Positions 8,225 to 17,016 of a DNA stretch of 64,000 bases are shown here, in pieces (position 1 is the stretch's first letter; every line of letters begins with the position of its first letter). The stretch lies in the NCBI RefSeq assembly GCF_027270735.1, contig NZ_JAPWIJ010000004.1, positions 372,001 through 436,000 on the forward strand, read 5' to 3'. The notes beneath the pieces are model-generated. The model was not told where the DNA came from. It made no database searches and saw only the letters and a list, made by a program, of their open reading frames with translations. The position numbers were made by a program, and so were the translations under genes. Source of the stretch: Rhodococcus ruber. Lineage in GTDB: Bacteria > Actinomycetota > Actinomycetes > Mycobacteriales > Mycobacteriaceae.

Positions 8225-11200
8225 ATGGTGCGTCCTCCGACTTCCAGATCCGTCGTTCCCGGGCCGGGCCGTCTCGGCCTTGTCGAAGAAACCGCTCCGG
8301 GCGACTTGCGCACCCTCGGTTGGACAGGTGAAGAAAGCCTCGAACTGCTGTGGTCACTGTCCCGCGCGCCCAATGCGGACCTGGCTCTGCGCACCCTGGT
8401 ACGGATGTACGAGCTGCTCGGTGCCGGTTGGTCGGAGTTCGACACAGCGCTGCGCACGGACAAGGGATTTCGCGGACGCCTCCTCGGGCTGGTCGGCGCG
8501 TCGAGTGCGCTCGCAGACCACCTCGTCGCCGACGACAGCACCTGGCGTCTGCTCTTGACGAAGGCAGGTCAGGCCAGCGGAGTCTCGGCGAAAATCGAGC
8601 TCCCGAGCAAGGCGACGTTGGTAGCGGAACTCCTCGAGGTCGTCGGGGCCGAGCCCGAGACCGGACCCAATGCCGCGCCGGACCTGTATCGGGCGTCGGT
8701 CACCGGGCCGCCCGCGGTGATTGCGCTGCGTAAGAAGTACCGCGACCAGATCATGGTGCTGGCTGCATACGACCTCGCCGCGACGGTCGAGAACGAACCC
8801 GTCCTGCCGTACACGGTGGTCGGATCGCATCTGTCGGACATGGCCGACGCCGCACTCACCGCGGCACTGGCGGTCGCCGTGGCCACCGTGTGTCCGGACG
8901 CCCCGTGCCCGACGCGCCTGGCCGTCGTCGCAATGGGCAAATGCGGTGCCCGCGAACTCAATTACGTCTCGGACGTCGATGTCGTGTTCGTTGCCGAACC
9001 CGCCGACGCACAGGCCAGCCGCATCGCGGGTGAGATGATGCGCATCGGATCCTCGGCGTTCTTCGAGGTCGACGCGGCGCTGCGCCCCGAGGGTAAGCGC
9101 GGCGAACTGGTCCGCACGCTGGATTCGCACGTGGCGTACTACAAGCGGTGGGCCAAGACCTGGGAGTTCCAGGCTCTGCTCAAGGCCCGGCCGATGACCG
9201 GTGATATCGCACTCGGCAACGATTACGTCGACTCGGTGAACCCGATGGTATGGCTGGCCAGTCAGCGCGAGGACTTCGTGCCGGAAGTGCGCGCGATGCG
9301 CCGTCGGGTCGAAGAGATGGTGCCGTCCGAGCTTCGCGAGCGCGAGATCAAACTGGGACGTGGCAGTCTGCGGGATGTCGAATTCGCCGTTCAGTTATTG
9401 CAGTTGGTGCACGGTCGAACCGACGAGTCGCTGCGCGTGCTCGGTACGACCGACGCACTGACCGCGCTCACCGAGGGCGGGTACGTCGGGCGCGACGACG
9501 CCGCGAATCTGACGGCGTCCTACGAATTTCTCCGGCTGATCGAGCACCGCCTGCAGATGCAGAGGATGCGGCGAACGCACACCCTCCCGCCACAGGACGA
9601 CGAGGAAGCTCTGCGGTGGCTGGCGCGCTCAGCGCACATGCGACCGGACGGCAATCGCGACGCCCTCGGTGTACTCAACGCCGAGATCAAACGCAACGCA
9701 CAACGCATCAGGCGGCTGCACGCGAAGCTCTTCTACCGTCCGCTGCTCGACTCTGTGGTCAAGTTCGACTCCGAGACAGTGCGCCTTACTCCCGACGCGG
9801 CGACGCGTCAGCTCGCGGCTCTCGGCTATGCCACCCCGCAGAACGCACTGGGTCACTTGCGGGCGCTCGTCGGCTCGGGCACTCGTCGCGGTCAGATCCA
9901 GGCCGTGCTACTGCCGACTCTGCTGGAGTGGCTCGCCGATACCCCCGACCCGGACGCGGGTCTGCTCAATTACCGGCGGCTGTCGGAGTCGGCGGGGGAG
10001 CAAACGTGGTTCCTGCGCGTGTTGCGCGACGAAGGCGCAGTGGCGCAGCGGTTGATGATCGTGCTCGGCTCCTCGGCCTACGTACCGGATCTGCTGATCA
10101 AGGCCCCCGAGGTCATTCGGCTGTTCGCCGACGGTCCTACCGGCCCCCGGCTGCTCGATGTCGAGCCCGAAGAGACCTATCGCGCAATCCTGTCTTCCTC
10201 GGCCCGCTACGAGGACCCGGTACGGGCGATCAACGCGGCCAGGGCGCTACGACGCCACGAGCTTGCCCGAGTGGCGTCGGCAGACATCCTCGGCATGCTC
10301 GACGTGCCGCAGGTCTGCCGGGCGCTGTCGTCGGTCTGGGCCGCCGTCATCAATGCCGCTCTGGCAGCTGCCATTCGGGCCAGCGAGATCGAACGCGGCG
10401 AACCGGCACCGGCAACTCTGGCCGTTATCGGCATGGGAAGACTGGGCGGCGGCGAGCTCGGATACGGCAGCGACGCAGACGTACTGTTCGTCTGCGAGCC
10501 GGTCGACGGCGTCGACGAGACCGTTGCGGTCAAGTGGGCCAACACCATTGCCGACCGCATCCGCAAACTGCTGGGCGCGCCGAGTACCGACCCGCCCCTC
10601 GAGGTCGACACCGGACTGCGTCCGGAAGGCCGGAGCGGACCGGTGGTGCGCACCCTCTCGTCCTACGCCGCGTACTACTCGCAGTGGGCCCAGGCGTGGG
10701 AAGTCCAGGCTCTGCTGCGGGCTCACCAGGTTGCCGGCGACCAGGATCTCGGCATTCGATTCCTGCTGATGGCCGACAAGGTGCGCTACCCCGAGGGCGG
10801 GGTGTCCGCCGACGCCGTCCGCGAGATCAGACGCATCAAGGCGCGTATCGATTCCGAACGACTGCCCAAGGGAGCCGACCCCGCAACGCACACCAAGCTC
10901 GGGCGTGGGGGACTGGCCGACATCGAGTGGACCGTCCAGCTCATTCAGCTCCGGTACGCGCACAAGGTGCTTTCGCTGCACAACACCTCGACCCTGCAGT
11001 CGCTGGACGCGATCGGTGCGGCCGAGCTGATGAGCGAAACCGACGTCGAACTGCTGCGCGAGGCATGGATCCTCGCGACGAAGGCCCGCAACGCACTGGT
11101 TTTGGTGCGCGGCAAACCGACCGACCAGCTACCCGCACCGGGCGCAGTGCTCTCCGCCGTGGCGCAGGTTGCGGGCTGGGAAAACGGCGACGCCGGCGCG

Positions 11201-11272
11201 TTCCTCGACAACTACCTGCGTGTCACGCGTCGGGCAAAGGCCGTGGTGGAGCGGACCTTCGGCGGGAACTAG
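8225..11272 (+). CDS. glnE: Glutamine synthetase adenylyltransferase/adenylyl-removing enzyme
   Basis: The 1015-residue bifunctional enzyme attaches AMP to and removes it from glutamine synthetase in response to nitrogen status through PII. Two nucleotidyltransferase modules are visible: an N-terminal one with [21 protein letters not shown] (metal ligands in SDVDV, about residue 250; deadenylylation half) and a C-terminal one with [20 protein letters not shown] (about residue 750; adenylylation half). The recurrent companions [20 protein letters not shown] and [20 protein letters not shown] confirm the internal duplication. Its likely target is GlnA1 (Tyr406, gene at 17-18.5 kb). The TAG stop is the first three bases of a 17-base tandem repeat. 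Confidence 0.96.
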   Translation: MVRPPTSRSVVPGPGRLGLVEETAPGDLRTLGWTGEESLELLWSLSRAPNADLALRTLVRMYELLGAGWSEFDTALRTDKGFRGRLLGLVGASSALADHLVADDSTWRLLLTKAGQASGVSAKIELPSKATLVAELLEVVGAEPETGPNAAPDLYRASVTGPPAVIALRKKYRDQIMVLAAYDLAATVENEPVLPYTVVGSHLSDMADAALTAALAVAVATVCPDAPCPTRLAVVAMGKCGARELNYVSDVDVVFVAEPADAQASRIAGEMMRIGSSAFFEVDAALRPEGKRGELVRTLDSHVAYYKRWAKTWEFQALLKARPMTGDIALGNDYVDSVNPMVWLASQREDFVPEVRAMRRRVEEMVPSELREREIKLGRGSLRDVEFAVQLLQLVHGRTDESLRVLGTTDALTALTEGGYVGRDDAANLTASYEFLRLIEHRLQMQRMRRTHTLPPQDDEEALRWLARSAHMRPDGNRDALGVLNAEIKRNAQRIRRLHAKLFYRPLLDSVVKFDSETVRLTPDAATRQLAALGYATPQNALGHLRALVGSGTRRGQIQAVLLPTLLEWLADTPDPDAGLLNYRRLSESAGEQTWFLRVLRDEGAVAQRLMIVLGSSAYVPDLLIKAPEVIRLFADGPTGPRLLDVEPEETYRAILSSSARYEDPVRAINAARALRRHELARVASADILGMLDVPQVCRALSSVWAAVINAALAAAIRASEIERGEPAPATLAVIGMGRLGGGELGYGSDADVLFVCEPVDGVDETVAVKWANTIADRIRKLLGAPSTDPPLEVDTGLRPEGRSGPVVRTLSSYAAYYSQWAQAWEVQALLRAHQVAGDQDLGIRFLLMADKVRYPEGGVSADAVREIRRIKARIDSERLPKGADPATHTKLGRGGLADIEWTVQLIQLRYAHKVLSLHNTSTLQSLDAIGAAELMSETDVELLREAWILATKARNALVLVRGKPTDQLPAPGAVLSAVAQVAGWENGDAGAFLDNYLRVTRRAKAVVERTFGGN

Positions 11273-11320
11273 TCCCCGTCTCCCTCTAGTCCCCGTCTCC
11301 CTCTAGTCCCCGTCTCCCTC
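11270..11320. repeat. Three perfect 17-bp tandem repeats between convergent stops
   Basis: The unit TAGTCCCCGTCTCCCTC occurs three times without change (11270-11286, 11287-11303, 11304-11320), followed by a partial TAGT. The first TAG is the glnE stop. The CTA at 11320-11322, read on the other strand, is the stop of the binding-protein gene. CTAG junctions put a TAG stop on both strands at each unit boundary, so copy-number changes leave both convergent genes correctly terminated. Confidence 0.95.
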
Positions 11321-12303
11321 TAGTCACTGCCGACGGTGACGAATCCCTGCTTCACCATCCAGTCGCGCGCGACATCCGCGGGCTCGCGTCCGTCGATGTC
11401 CACCTGCCGGTTGAGCTCGGTGATCTCGTCGTTGGTCAGCGCCGCGGAGATCGGACCGGTGACCTCGGCGATCTCCGGGTATTCGTCGGCAATGGGCGTG
11501 CGAATCACGACCGTGGCGTTGTAGCGGGGAAAGAAGCTCTTGTCGTCTTCGATCACGGTGAGGTTCAGACCCTTGATGCGGCCGTCGGTGGTGAACACCT
11601 CACCGAATGTGCACTGCGAACCGTCGGCCGTTGCTTGATAGATGATGCCGCCCTGCAACACCTGCCGTGGAACGACGTTGGGGTCGAAGCCGTATGCAGC
11701 GGCCATGCCCGGGAACCCGTCCTGTCGCGAATTGAACTCGGTCTCCACGCAAGTCTGTGCCGCAGCCGGATCGGTTCTGGCGAGCGCGGCGTAGTCCGAG
11801 AGTGTCTTGATGCCGGTCGAGTCTGCCGTCGCCTGATTCATCGCGAGTGCGTAGGTGTTGTCCATCGGTGCAGGGTTGACCCAGGTGAGTCCGTTGGCCG
11901 CGTCCTGGTCGCGCAAGGCCTCGAACTGCCCGGTTGCGTCCGGGATGGCGGTTTCGTTTCCCAGGAAGTTGATCCACGCCGTACCCGTGTACTCGTAGGT
12001 GACGTCCACCTGGCCGGAGACCATGGCTTGGCGGGTGCTGTTGGACCCCGAAATGTTGGTGAGGTCTCGGACGTCCGCTCCGGCCGCCACCAGCCCGAAT
12101 TCGAGTATGTAACCCAGGATCACCTGCTCGGTGAATTCCTTGGAGCCGACGATCAATTTCGCGCCCTCCAGACCCGGCACAGGTTGGATGCTACCGGGTT
12201 CCACGGACAGCGGCACCGCACTGCCCGACTGCAGACCGCAACCTGTCACTGCCGTCGTCACCACGACGCACAGGGCAATCAACCGTCGTGTCGTTTGCCG
12301 CAT
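11320..12303 (-). CDS. Quaternary-amine ABC transporter binding lipoprotein, copy 1
   Basis: The 327-residue protein belongs to the OpuAC/ProX-like family of binding proteins for glycine betaine, choline, carnitine and similar solutes. It has a lipoprotein signal peptide (lipobox AVTGC, about residue 22), followed by the family-typical opening LIVGSKEFTEQVILGYILE and the ligand-pocket region QVDVTYEYTGTAWINFLG. It is the last gene of the five-gene transporter operon and an unshifted duplicate of the next gene (offset exactly 1019 bases). Substitutions cluster in the N-terminal third, while the last 230 or so residues are almost identical. The ATG at 12303 is used; a TTG just upstream is less likely. 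The solute bound cannot be told from sequence alone. Confidence 0.92.
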   Translation of the reverse strand: MRQTTRRLIALCVVVTTAVTGCGLQSGSAVPLSVEPGSIQPVPGLEGAKLIVGSKEFTEQVILGYILEFGLVAAGADVRDLTNISGSNSTRQAMVSGQVDVTYEYTGTAWINFLGNETAIPDATGQFEALRDQDAANGLTWVNPAPMDNTYALAMNQATADSTGIKTLSDYAALARTDPAAAQTCVETEFNSRQDGFPGMAAAYGFDPNVVPRQVLQGGIIYQATADGSQCTFGEVFTTDGRIKGLNLTVIEDDKSFFPRYNATVVIRTPIADEYPEIAEVTGPISAALTNDEITELNRQVDIDGREPADVARDWMVKQGFVTVGSD

Positions 12304-12338
12304 CAACTTCGATCCTCACGGTCCGATGTAAGAGACGG

Positions 12339-13322
12339 CTAATCCGCGCCGGCGGTGACGAATCCCTGCTTCACCATCCAGTCGCGCGCGACATCCGCGG
12401 GCTCGCGCCCGTCGATGTCCACCTGCCGGTTGAGCTCGGTGATCTCGTCGTTGGTCAGCGCCGCGGAGATCGGAGCGGTGACCTCGGCGATCTCCGGGTA
12501 TTCGTCGGCAATGGGCGTGCGAATCACGACCGTGGCGTTGTAGCGGGGAAAGAAGCTCTTGTCGTCTTCGATCACGGTGAGGTTCAGACCCTTGATGCGG
12601 CCGTCGGTGGTGAACACCTCACCGAATGTGCACTGCGAACCGTCGGCCGTTGCTTGATAGATGATGCCGCCCTGCAACACCTGCCGTGGAACGACGTTGG
12701 GGTCGAAGCCGTATGTAGCGGCCATGCCCGGGAACCCGTCCTGTCGCGAATTGAACTCGGTCTCCACGCAAGTCTGTGCCGCAGCCGGATCGGTTCGGGC
12801 GAGCGCGGCATAGTCCGAGAGCGTCTTGATGCCGGTCGCGTCTGCCGTTGCCTGATTCATCGCCAGTGCGTACGTGTTGTCCATCGGTGCGGGGTTGACC
12901 CAGGTGAGTCCGTTGGCCGCGTCCTGGTCGCGCAAGGCCTCGAACTGCCCGGTGGCATCCGGGATGGGGGTTTCGTTTCCGAGGAAGTTGATCCATGCGG
13001 TACCCGTGTACTCGTACGTGACGTCGACTTGCCCGGATATCATTGCCTGGCGGGTGCTGTTGGATCCGGAAATATTGGTGAGGTCGCGTACGTCGGCTCC
13101 GGCTGCCACCAAAGCGAATTCGAGGATGTATCCCAAGATGATCTGCTCGGTGAATTCCTTCGAGCCGACGATCAATTTCGCGCCCTCGAGTCCCGCTACA
13201 GGTGTGATGCTGCCGGGTTCCACGGATAGCGGCACTGCACTGCCCGACTGCAGGCCGCAACTCGACAGCGCGATCGTGGCGACCGTACAAAGAGCGATGA
13301 GTTGTCGTGTCGTGCGCCGCAT
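12339..13322 (-). CDS. Quaternary-amine ABC transporter binding lipoprotein, copy 2
   Basis: This is the second 327-residue OpuAC/ProX-like binding protein, paralogous to the gene at 11320-12303. The signal peptide is distinct (lipobox ALSSC), but the mature proteins differ at only about a dozen sites, for example Ala/Pro in NETxIPDA, Gly/Ala in EVTxPISA and Ala/Thr in GMAAxYGF. The start ATG overlaps the permease stop by one base (TGATG), so translation is probably coupled and this copy is likely the original partner of the permeases. Having two copies may widen ligand range or raise binding-protein dosage relative to the membrane complex; both are inferences. Confidence 0.92.
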   Translation of the reverse strand: MRRTTRQLIALCTVATIALSSCGLQSGSAVPLSVEPGSITPVAGLEGAKLIVGSKEFTEQIILGYILEFALVAAGADVRDLTNISGSNSTRQAMISGQVDVTYEYTGTAWINFLGNETPIPDATGQFEALRDQDAANGLTWVNPAPMDNTYALAMNQATADATGIKTLSDYAALARTDPAAAQTCVETEFNSRQDGFPGMAATYGFDPNVVPRQVLQGGIIYQATADGSQCTFGEVFTTDGRIKGLNLTVIEDDKSFFPRYNATVVIRTPIADEYPEIAEVTAPISAALTNDEITELNRQVDIDGREPADVARDWMVKQGFVTAGAD

Positions 13323-14131
13323 CAGCGGAGTCCTTTCGGTCCGAGGTAGGCCTCGGCGAGGGCGCCCAGCCAATCGACGAACAAAGCGAGGGCCACGGCG
13401 AGAACACCTCCTACGACGAGTATCAGTGGTTGGTAGAGCTTGTATCCGGTGTCGATCAGAGTTCCTAGGCCACCTGCCCCGACCAGGAAGCTCAGTGTGG
13501 CAGTTCCGACGGCCAGAACCAGCGACGTGCGCAGGCCGGCCAGCATGTACGGCACGGCGAGTGGGAACTCGATCCGCCAGAGGATGCCGTTACTCGACAT
13601 GCCTTGTCCACGTGCAGCATCGATGTAGCTCGGGTCCACCTGCTGGAAGCCGAGCATCGTGTTTCGGAGAACGGGAAGCAGCGAGTAGAACGCGATGGGC
13701 AGTACGCCGATCCAGAAACCGGTCTTGCCCGTCGCGAGGAACAACAGCACCAGCAGGCCGACCGCCGGCGCGGCCTGACCGATGTTGGCGATACCGACGA
13801 AGATCGGTGCCAACTTTCGGTAGCCGTTGCGGGTCAACAAAATACCCAGAGGAACCGCTATTGCCAGCACGAGCGCTGTGACGACGATCGTGATGACAAC
13901 GTGCTCGGACATTCTTTGAAGCAGATAGCTTGCGTTCAGCGTCTCTTTCTGCGTCGCAGTCAGATCGCGGGTGAACGTGTAAACGAGCAGACCGATTACG
14001 ACCACCGCGATGATTGCCGGTTGCACCAGCAGCCGAATACGTTCCGCTCGCTTGGCAGCCTGCTTCGCCGCCTGCGCACCGCCGTCGTCACCTGCTGCAT
14101 CGACGACCGAGGAATCCGCAGCGGTCGTCAC
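13322..14131 (-). CDS. Quaternary-amine ABC transporter permease (ProW/OpuAB-like)
   Basis: This 269-residue inner-membrane permease of the BPD_transp_1 family has an N-terminal Ala/Asp-rich cytoplasmic tail, a first membrane span at about residues 34-52 (AIIAVVVIGLLVYTF) and about five further spans. The EAA-type coupling loop for the ATPase reads DAARGQGMSSNGILWRIEFP. It overlaps the ATPase gene by 4 bases and the downstream binding-protein gene by 1 base, so the operon is tightly coupled. Together with the 15320-15970 permease it should form a heterodimeric channel, as in OpuC/OpuB-type and YehWY systems. Confidence 0.92.
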   Translation of the reverse strand: MTTAADSSVVDAAGDDGGAQAAKQAAKRAERIRLLVQPAIIAVVVIGLLVYTFTRDLTATQKETLNASYLLQRMSEHVVITIVVTALVLAIAVPLGILLTRNGYRKLAPIFVGIANIGQAAPAVGLLVLLFLATGKTGFWIGVLPIAFYSLLPVLRNTMLGFQQVDPSYIDAARGQGMSSNGILWRIEFPLAVPYMLAGLRTSLVLAVGTATLSFLVGAGGLGTLIDTGYKLYQPLILVVGGVLAVALALFVDWLGALAEAYLGPKGLR

Positions 14132-15327
14132 GACGGACTTCCTGCAGTCACGTCTTCCGCTGAGGTGTCCTTGTCATGGTCGTGAGCATGCTGCGAACGG
14201 ATGGTCTTGATGGTGTCGATCAGTTGCTCGATGGTGATCGTGCCGGCGTATTCGCCGCGCTGACCGGTAACCGTGGCGGTCGCGTTGCCCTCGGCGAGAA
14301 GCGCTTCGAGTGCGTCCTGCAGCGTAGATTGCGTCGAGACCATCTCGCCCATCGGCACACCGACGTCGCGCAGGCTGCCCACCCCAGCGAGATGACGGCG
14401 ATCGGTCCAACGAATCGGCCGCTTACGCGCATCGAGAATTATTCCCCACGCCTCCGGGTCGTTTCCGAGAGCCGCGTTCATCGACTCGACCGGCTGGTCT
14501 TCGCCCATGACCGGAACATCGGACAACTCGATGTCGCGCACTCTCATCAGTGTCAGTTGCTTGAGAGCTGCACCGGCACCGACGAATCCGGCGACCGTCT
14601 CGTCGGCCGGGTTGGCCAACACCGCTTCGGGAGTATCGAACTGCAGAATACGAGACTGATTACCCAACACAGCGATTCGGTCACCGAGCTTCACTGCTTC
14701 ATCGAAGTCGTGCGTCACGAACACTATGGTCTTGCCCAGTTCTGCTTGCAGGCGCATCAATTCGTCTTGCAACAGGCCGCGGGTGATGGGGTCGACGGCA
14801 CCGAACGGCTCGTCCATCAACAGGACCGGGGGATCGGCGGCCAGAGCGCGCGCTACACCGACGCGTTGCTGCTGACCTCCGGACAGTTGGCGCGGGTAGC
14901 GGTCCCGGTACAACGCTGGATCGAGACCGACAAGATCGAGCATTTCGTCTGTGCGATCCGAGATCCTCTTCTTCTTCCAGCCGATCAGCCCTGGAACCAT
15001 GCCGACGTTCTCCGCAATGGTCATGTGCGGGAACAGTCCTGCCTGCTGGATCGAGTAACCGATGGTGCGGCGAAGCTCGTTCGGATTGATCGACAATGCG
15101 TCTTTGCCGCCGATGGTGATGCGGCCCGACGTCGGTTCGATCAACCGGTTGATCATGCGCATGGTCGTCGTCTTACCGCAGCCGGACGGACCGACCAGCA
15201 CGACCACTTCACCGGCGGGAATCGTCATCGACACGTTGTCGACGGCGGGATCCTTCTGTCCCGAGTAACTCTTGGTCACGTTCTCCAGCACGATTTCTGC
15301 ACCGGATACGGTCGTTTTCTCACTCAC
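14128..15327 (-). CDS. Quaternary-amine ABC transporter ATPase with CBS domains
   Basis: The 399-residue ProV/OpuAA-type ATPase powers the uptake system. The ABC domain spans about residues 10-245 with Walker A GPSGCGKTTT, the Q-loop SIQQAGLFPHMT, signature LSGGQQQRVG, Walker B VLLMDEPFGAVDP and the H-loop VFVTHDFDEA. A tandem CBS pair follows (about 260-370), which in OpuA-type transporters senses ionic strength or nucleotides such as c-di-AMP. A His/Asp-rich tail ends the protein. The gene overlaps both neighbours (8 bases with the upstream permease, 4 with the downstream one). A c-di-AMP riboswitch elsewhere in this window shows that this organism probably uses that messenger, which fits CBS gating but does not prove it. 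Confidence 0.93.
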   Translation of the reverse strand: MSEKTTVSGAEIVLENVTKSYSGQKDPAVDNVSMTIPAGEVVVLVGPSGCGKTTTMRMINRLIEPTSGRITIGGKDALSINPNELRRTIGYSIQQAGLFPHMTIAENVGMVPGLIGWKKKRISDRTDEMLDLVGLDPALYRDRYPRQLSGGQQQRVGVARALAADPPVLLMDEPFGAVDPITRGLLQDELMRLQAELGKTIVFVTHDFDEAVKLGDRIAVLGNQSRILQFDTPEAVLANPADETVAGFVGAGAALKQLTLMRVRDIELSDVPVMGEDQPVESMNAALGNDPEAWGIILDARKRPIRWTDRRHLAGVGSLRDVGVPMGEMVSTQSTLQDALEALLAEGNATATVTGQRGEYAGTITIEQLIDTIKTIRSQHAHDHDKDTSAEDVTAGSPS

Positions 15328-15970
15328 GGATACCCCTCGAGGTGGTCAGTTTGCCGATCACGACGTAAATCCCATCGAGGATCAGCGCCAGCAGGACGAT
15401 GAGTATGGTGCCGGTCAGTGCCTGTGGAACGGCCGTGGGGCTGCCGACCCGTGCGAGCCCGGAGAACAGAAGATTGCCGAGGCCGGGGCCTTTGGCGTAA
15501 GCAGCGATGGCCAGGATGCCCATGGCTAGCTGTGTACTGACTCGCATCCCGGTCAGAATCGAGGGCCACGCCAGTGGAATCTCGATGCGCCGCAACACAA
15601 GAATGCGGCTCATGCCGATTCCGCGGGCGGCATCGGTGACCGCCGGATTGACCGCATCCAGACCGACCACAGTATTTCGGATGATCGGGAGCAGTGAGTA
15701 CAGGACCAGAGCGGTCACTGTCGGTCGAACACCCAGTCCCAAAATGGGAATCAGTAGACCCAACAGAGCAAACGACGGAATTGTCAGGACGGTGCTCGCC
15801 AGGGCGGTAGCAACGGCGGAACCGGCCGGACTGCGGTAGACGAGCACCCCGATCGCAACGCCGATAACGGTGGCGATGATGACGCATTGCACCACGGCCG
15901 AGACGTGCAGATAGGAGTCGATCGCCAACTGCCTTCGCCGACCGACGATGAAATCCCACAATGCATCCAT
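15320..15970 (-). CDS. Quaternary-amine ABC transporter permease, first gene
   Basis: This 216-residue BPD_transp_1 permease is nearly all hydrophobic, with about five spans and the EAA-like loop DAARGIGMSRILVLRRIEIP that contacts the ATPase. It is shorter than the partner permease because it lacks the long N-terminal tail. It is the first gene of the operon; the ATG at 15970 has a GAGGA ribosome-binding site about 10 bases upstream. The preceding 180 bases contain the duplicated glnA terminator, which insulates the operon from transcription coming from glnA1. Confidence 0.92.
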   Translation of the reverse strand: MDALWDFIVGRRRQLAIDSYLHVSAVVQCVIIATVIGVAIGVLVYRSPAGSAVATALASTVLTIPSFALLGLLIPILGLGVRPTVTALVLYSLLPIIRNTVVGLDAVNPAVTDAARGIGMSRILVLRRIEIPLAWPSILTGMRVSTQLAMGILAIAAYAKGPGLGNLLFSGLARVGSPTAVPQALTGTILIVLLALILDGIYVVIGKLTTSRGIRE

Positions 15971-16103
15971 GTAGTTTTCGTCCTCTGTTCGCCGGTGCTG
16001 GATAGGTACTCTTACCCCACCTACCGACTATCAAACGCCGAACGAGCTCGATTCCGTAGTCGTTTGCCGGAAACTTTGCCGATCGGAAACAATCGAGAAA
16101 ACA

Positions 16104-16141
16104 AAAACGCCCGGCCGAATAGATTCGGCCGGGCGTGTTCT
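16104..16141 (-). terminator. Rho-independent terminator, duplicate copy
   Basis: On the minus strand CGCCCGGCCGAAT pairs with ATTCGGCCGGGCG, followed by a T-rich tract (GTTTTTGTTTT). It matches the glnA1 terminator at 16963-16998, shifted by 859 bases, and belongs to the duplicated glnA 3' end. It should stop minus-strand transcripts before the transporter operon. Confidence 0.85.
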
Positions 16142-16157
16142 GGCTGAAGCTATCGAC

Positions 16158-16299
16158 TCAGACGTCGTAGTACAGCGAGAACTCGTACGGGTGCGGGCGC
16201 AAGTTGACCGGAGCGATTTCCTGCTCACGCTCGAGCGAGATCCAGGTCTCGATCAGGTCGGTCGTAGACACGCCACCCTCGGTGAGGTAGCCGCGACCG
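16158..16299 (-). pseudogene. glnA1 3'-end fragment (duplicate)
   Basis: This stretch encodes [20 protein letters not shown] and continues in frame to the same C-terminus [11 protein letters not shown] and TGA stop as GlnA1. From the stop through about 127 coding bases it differs from the real glnA1 end (17017-17143) at only about six positions, giving Ser for Phe and Glu for Lys. Similarity fades upstream of about 16290 into unrelated sequence. The frame stays open further upstream to 16505, but no GlnA domain is present, so it is a 3' remnant and not a working gene. Copies and offset (859 bases) include the terminator. Confidence 0.88.
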
Positions 16300-16483
16300 G
16301 ACCCACCGTTCATCGACCGTGCCTGGAGATTCGCCACCGCACCTCTCAAAAGGGATAAAGTCGGCGACTTGTGCGAGATCTGTTGCGGTATGACTCCGGA
16401 GCTTCTAGCGTTGGGTTCGTTCGAGATCGGCCCTAACCGGAACAACCGCAGCGGTTTAGCGGTAAGTACGAGAAAGGACGAAA

Positions 16484-16834
16484 ATGTCGAAATTCGTTTA
16501 TTCAAAAATCCCTGTTCGCACCGTGGTGGGCGGGGCTCTTATGGCGGTCGGTGGAGCCACCGTGATCGCATTCGGTGGATCGGGCGCAATGGCTCAAGCG
16601 TCCCCGCTGGGCTGTGCAGGTAGTGCGGCAGTTCTTGGGGGGACCGTCGCGTCGACGCCGGAGTCTGCCGGTGCGACAGCGGCTTTGGTCGGTGGTGCCG
16701 CGGCCCTTACGGTCGACCAGTGCGGGCAATACATTCCAAATCCGCAGCAGCAACCAATTGGCATATCGGATCCCGACCGCGCGCTGGGTCCGGGTGAGCG
16801 CAGTGGCGAGGCGGACGACGTAAGTGGCTACTGA
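16484..16834 (+). CDS. Small secreted protein, unknown family
   Basis: The 116-residue protein has a clear Sec signal peptide: basic [12 protein letters not shown], hydrophobic core to about residue 30 and probable cleavage after AMAQA (about residue 39). The mature part is about 77 residues, rich in Ala/Gly/Thr, with two cysteines (GCAG and DQCGQY) that could form a disulfide, and a polar Pro/Gln/Asp-rich tail. A good ribosome-binding site (GAGAAAGGA) precedes the ATG. I do not recognise a family. It is on the strand opposite glnA1 and lies between the two glnA 3'-end copies, with its own terminator downstream. It may have arrived with the duplication; the codon use looks like the neighbours. 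Confidence 0.78.
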   Translation: MSKFVYSKIPVRTVVGGALMAVGGATVIAFGGSGAMAQASPLGCAGSAAVLGGTVASTPESAGATAALVGGAAALTVDQCGQYIPNPQQQPIGISDPDRALGPGERSGEADDVSGY

Positions 16835-16860
16835 TTTGTAACCGCAAAACGCATCGAGAG

Positions 16861-16890
16861 CCCGGTCCGACATCGTTGGGCCGGGTTTTT
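16861..16890 (+). terminator. Terminator of the small secreted-protein gene
   Basis: CCCGGTCC pairs with GGGCCGGG (one G-T wobble) around a 9-base loop and is followed by TTTTT, about 27 bases after the stop codon at 16834. This is a typical Rho-independent terminator. Confidence 0.85.
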
Positions 16891-16962
16891 CCGTGTGAAA
16901 GTGGCCCGCAGCGTTTCAGAGTTGAATCTCGTGCAAACGCGAGAAGTTGAAACACTGATACG

Positions 16963-16998
16963 AAAACGCCCGGCCGAAATGATTCGGCCGGGCGTTTC
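16963..16998 (-). terminator. glnA1 Rho-independent terminator
   Basis: On the minus strand ACGCCCGGCCGAA pairs with TTCGGCCGGGCGT and is followed by TTTTC, 18 bases after the glnA1 stop. It is almost identical to the copy at 16104-16141. Confidence 0.9.
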
Positions 16999-17016
16999 TT
17001 CGTGAAATCTATCGAC

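Larger units (their letters stand above)
11320..13322. repeat. Tandem gene duplication, 1019-bp period
   Basis: The two binding-protein genes form a direct repeat without internal indels: stops at 11320 and 12339, starts at 12303 and 13322. From about 11330 to 12000 and the matching 12349 to 13019, long stretches are identical at DNA level. The 5' thirds, covering signal peptide and first lobe, differ more. The uneven divergence suggests a recent duplication or ongoing gene conversion of the 3' part. Confidence 0.92.

Noticed and set aside
9250..11289. 679-codon open frame in another frame of glnE
   Set aside because: The translation is Arg/Gly/Ala-rich without motifs and lies within the conserved GlnE frame; it is typical of high-GC shadow frames.
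16158..16505. Open frame of 115 codons including the glnA fragment as a new gene
   Set aside because: Only the last 45 codons resemble a protein, namely the GlnA1 end. The rest lies antisense to the secreted-protein gene and shows no start context or conservation.
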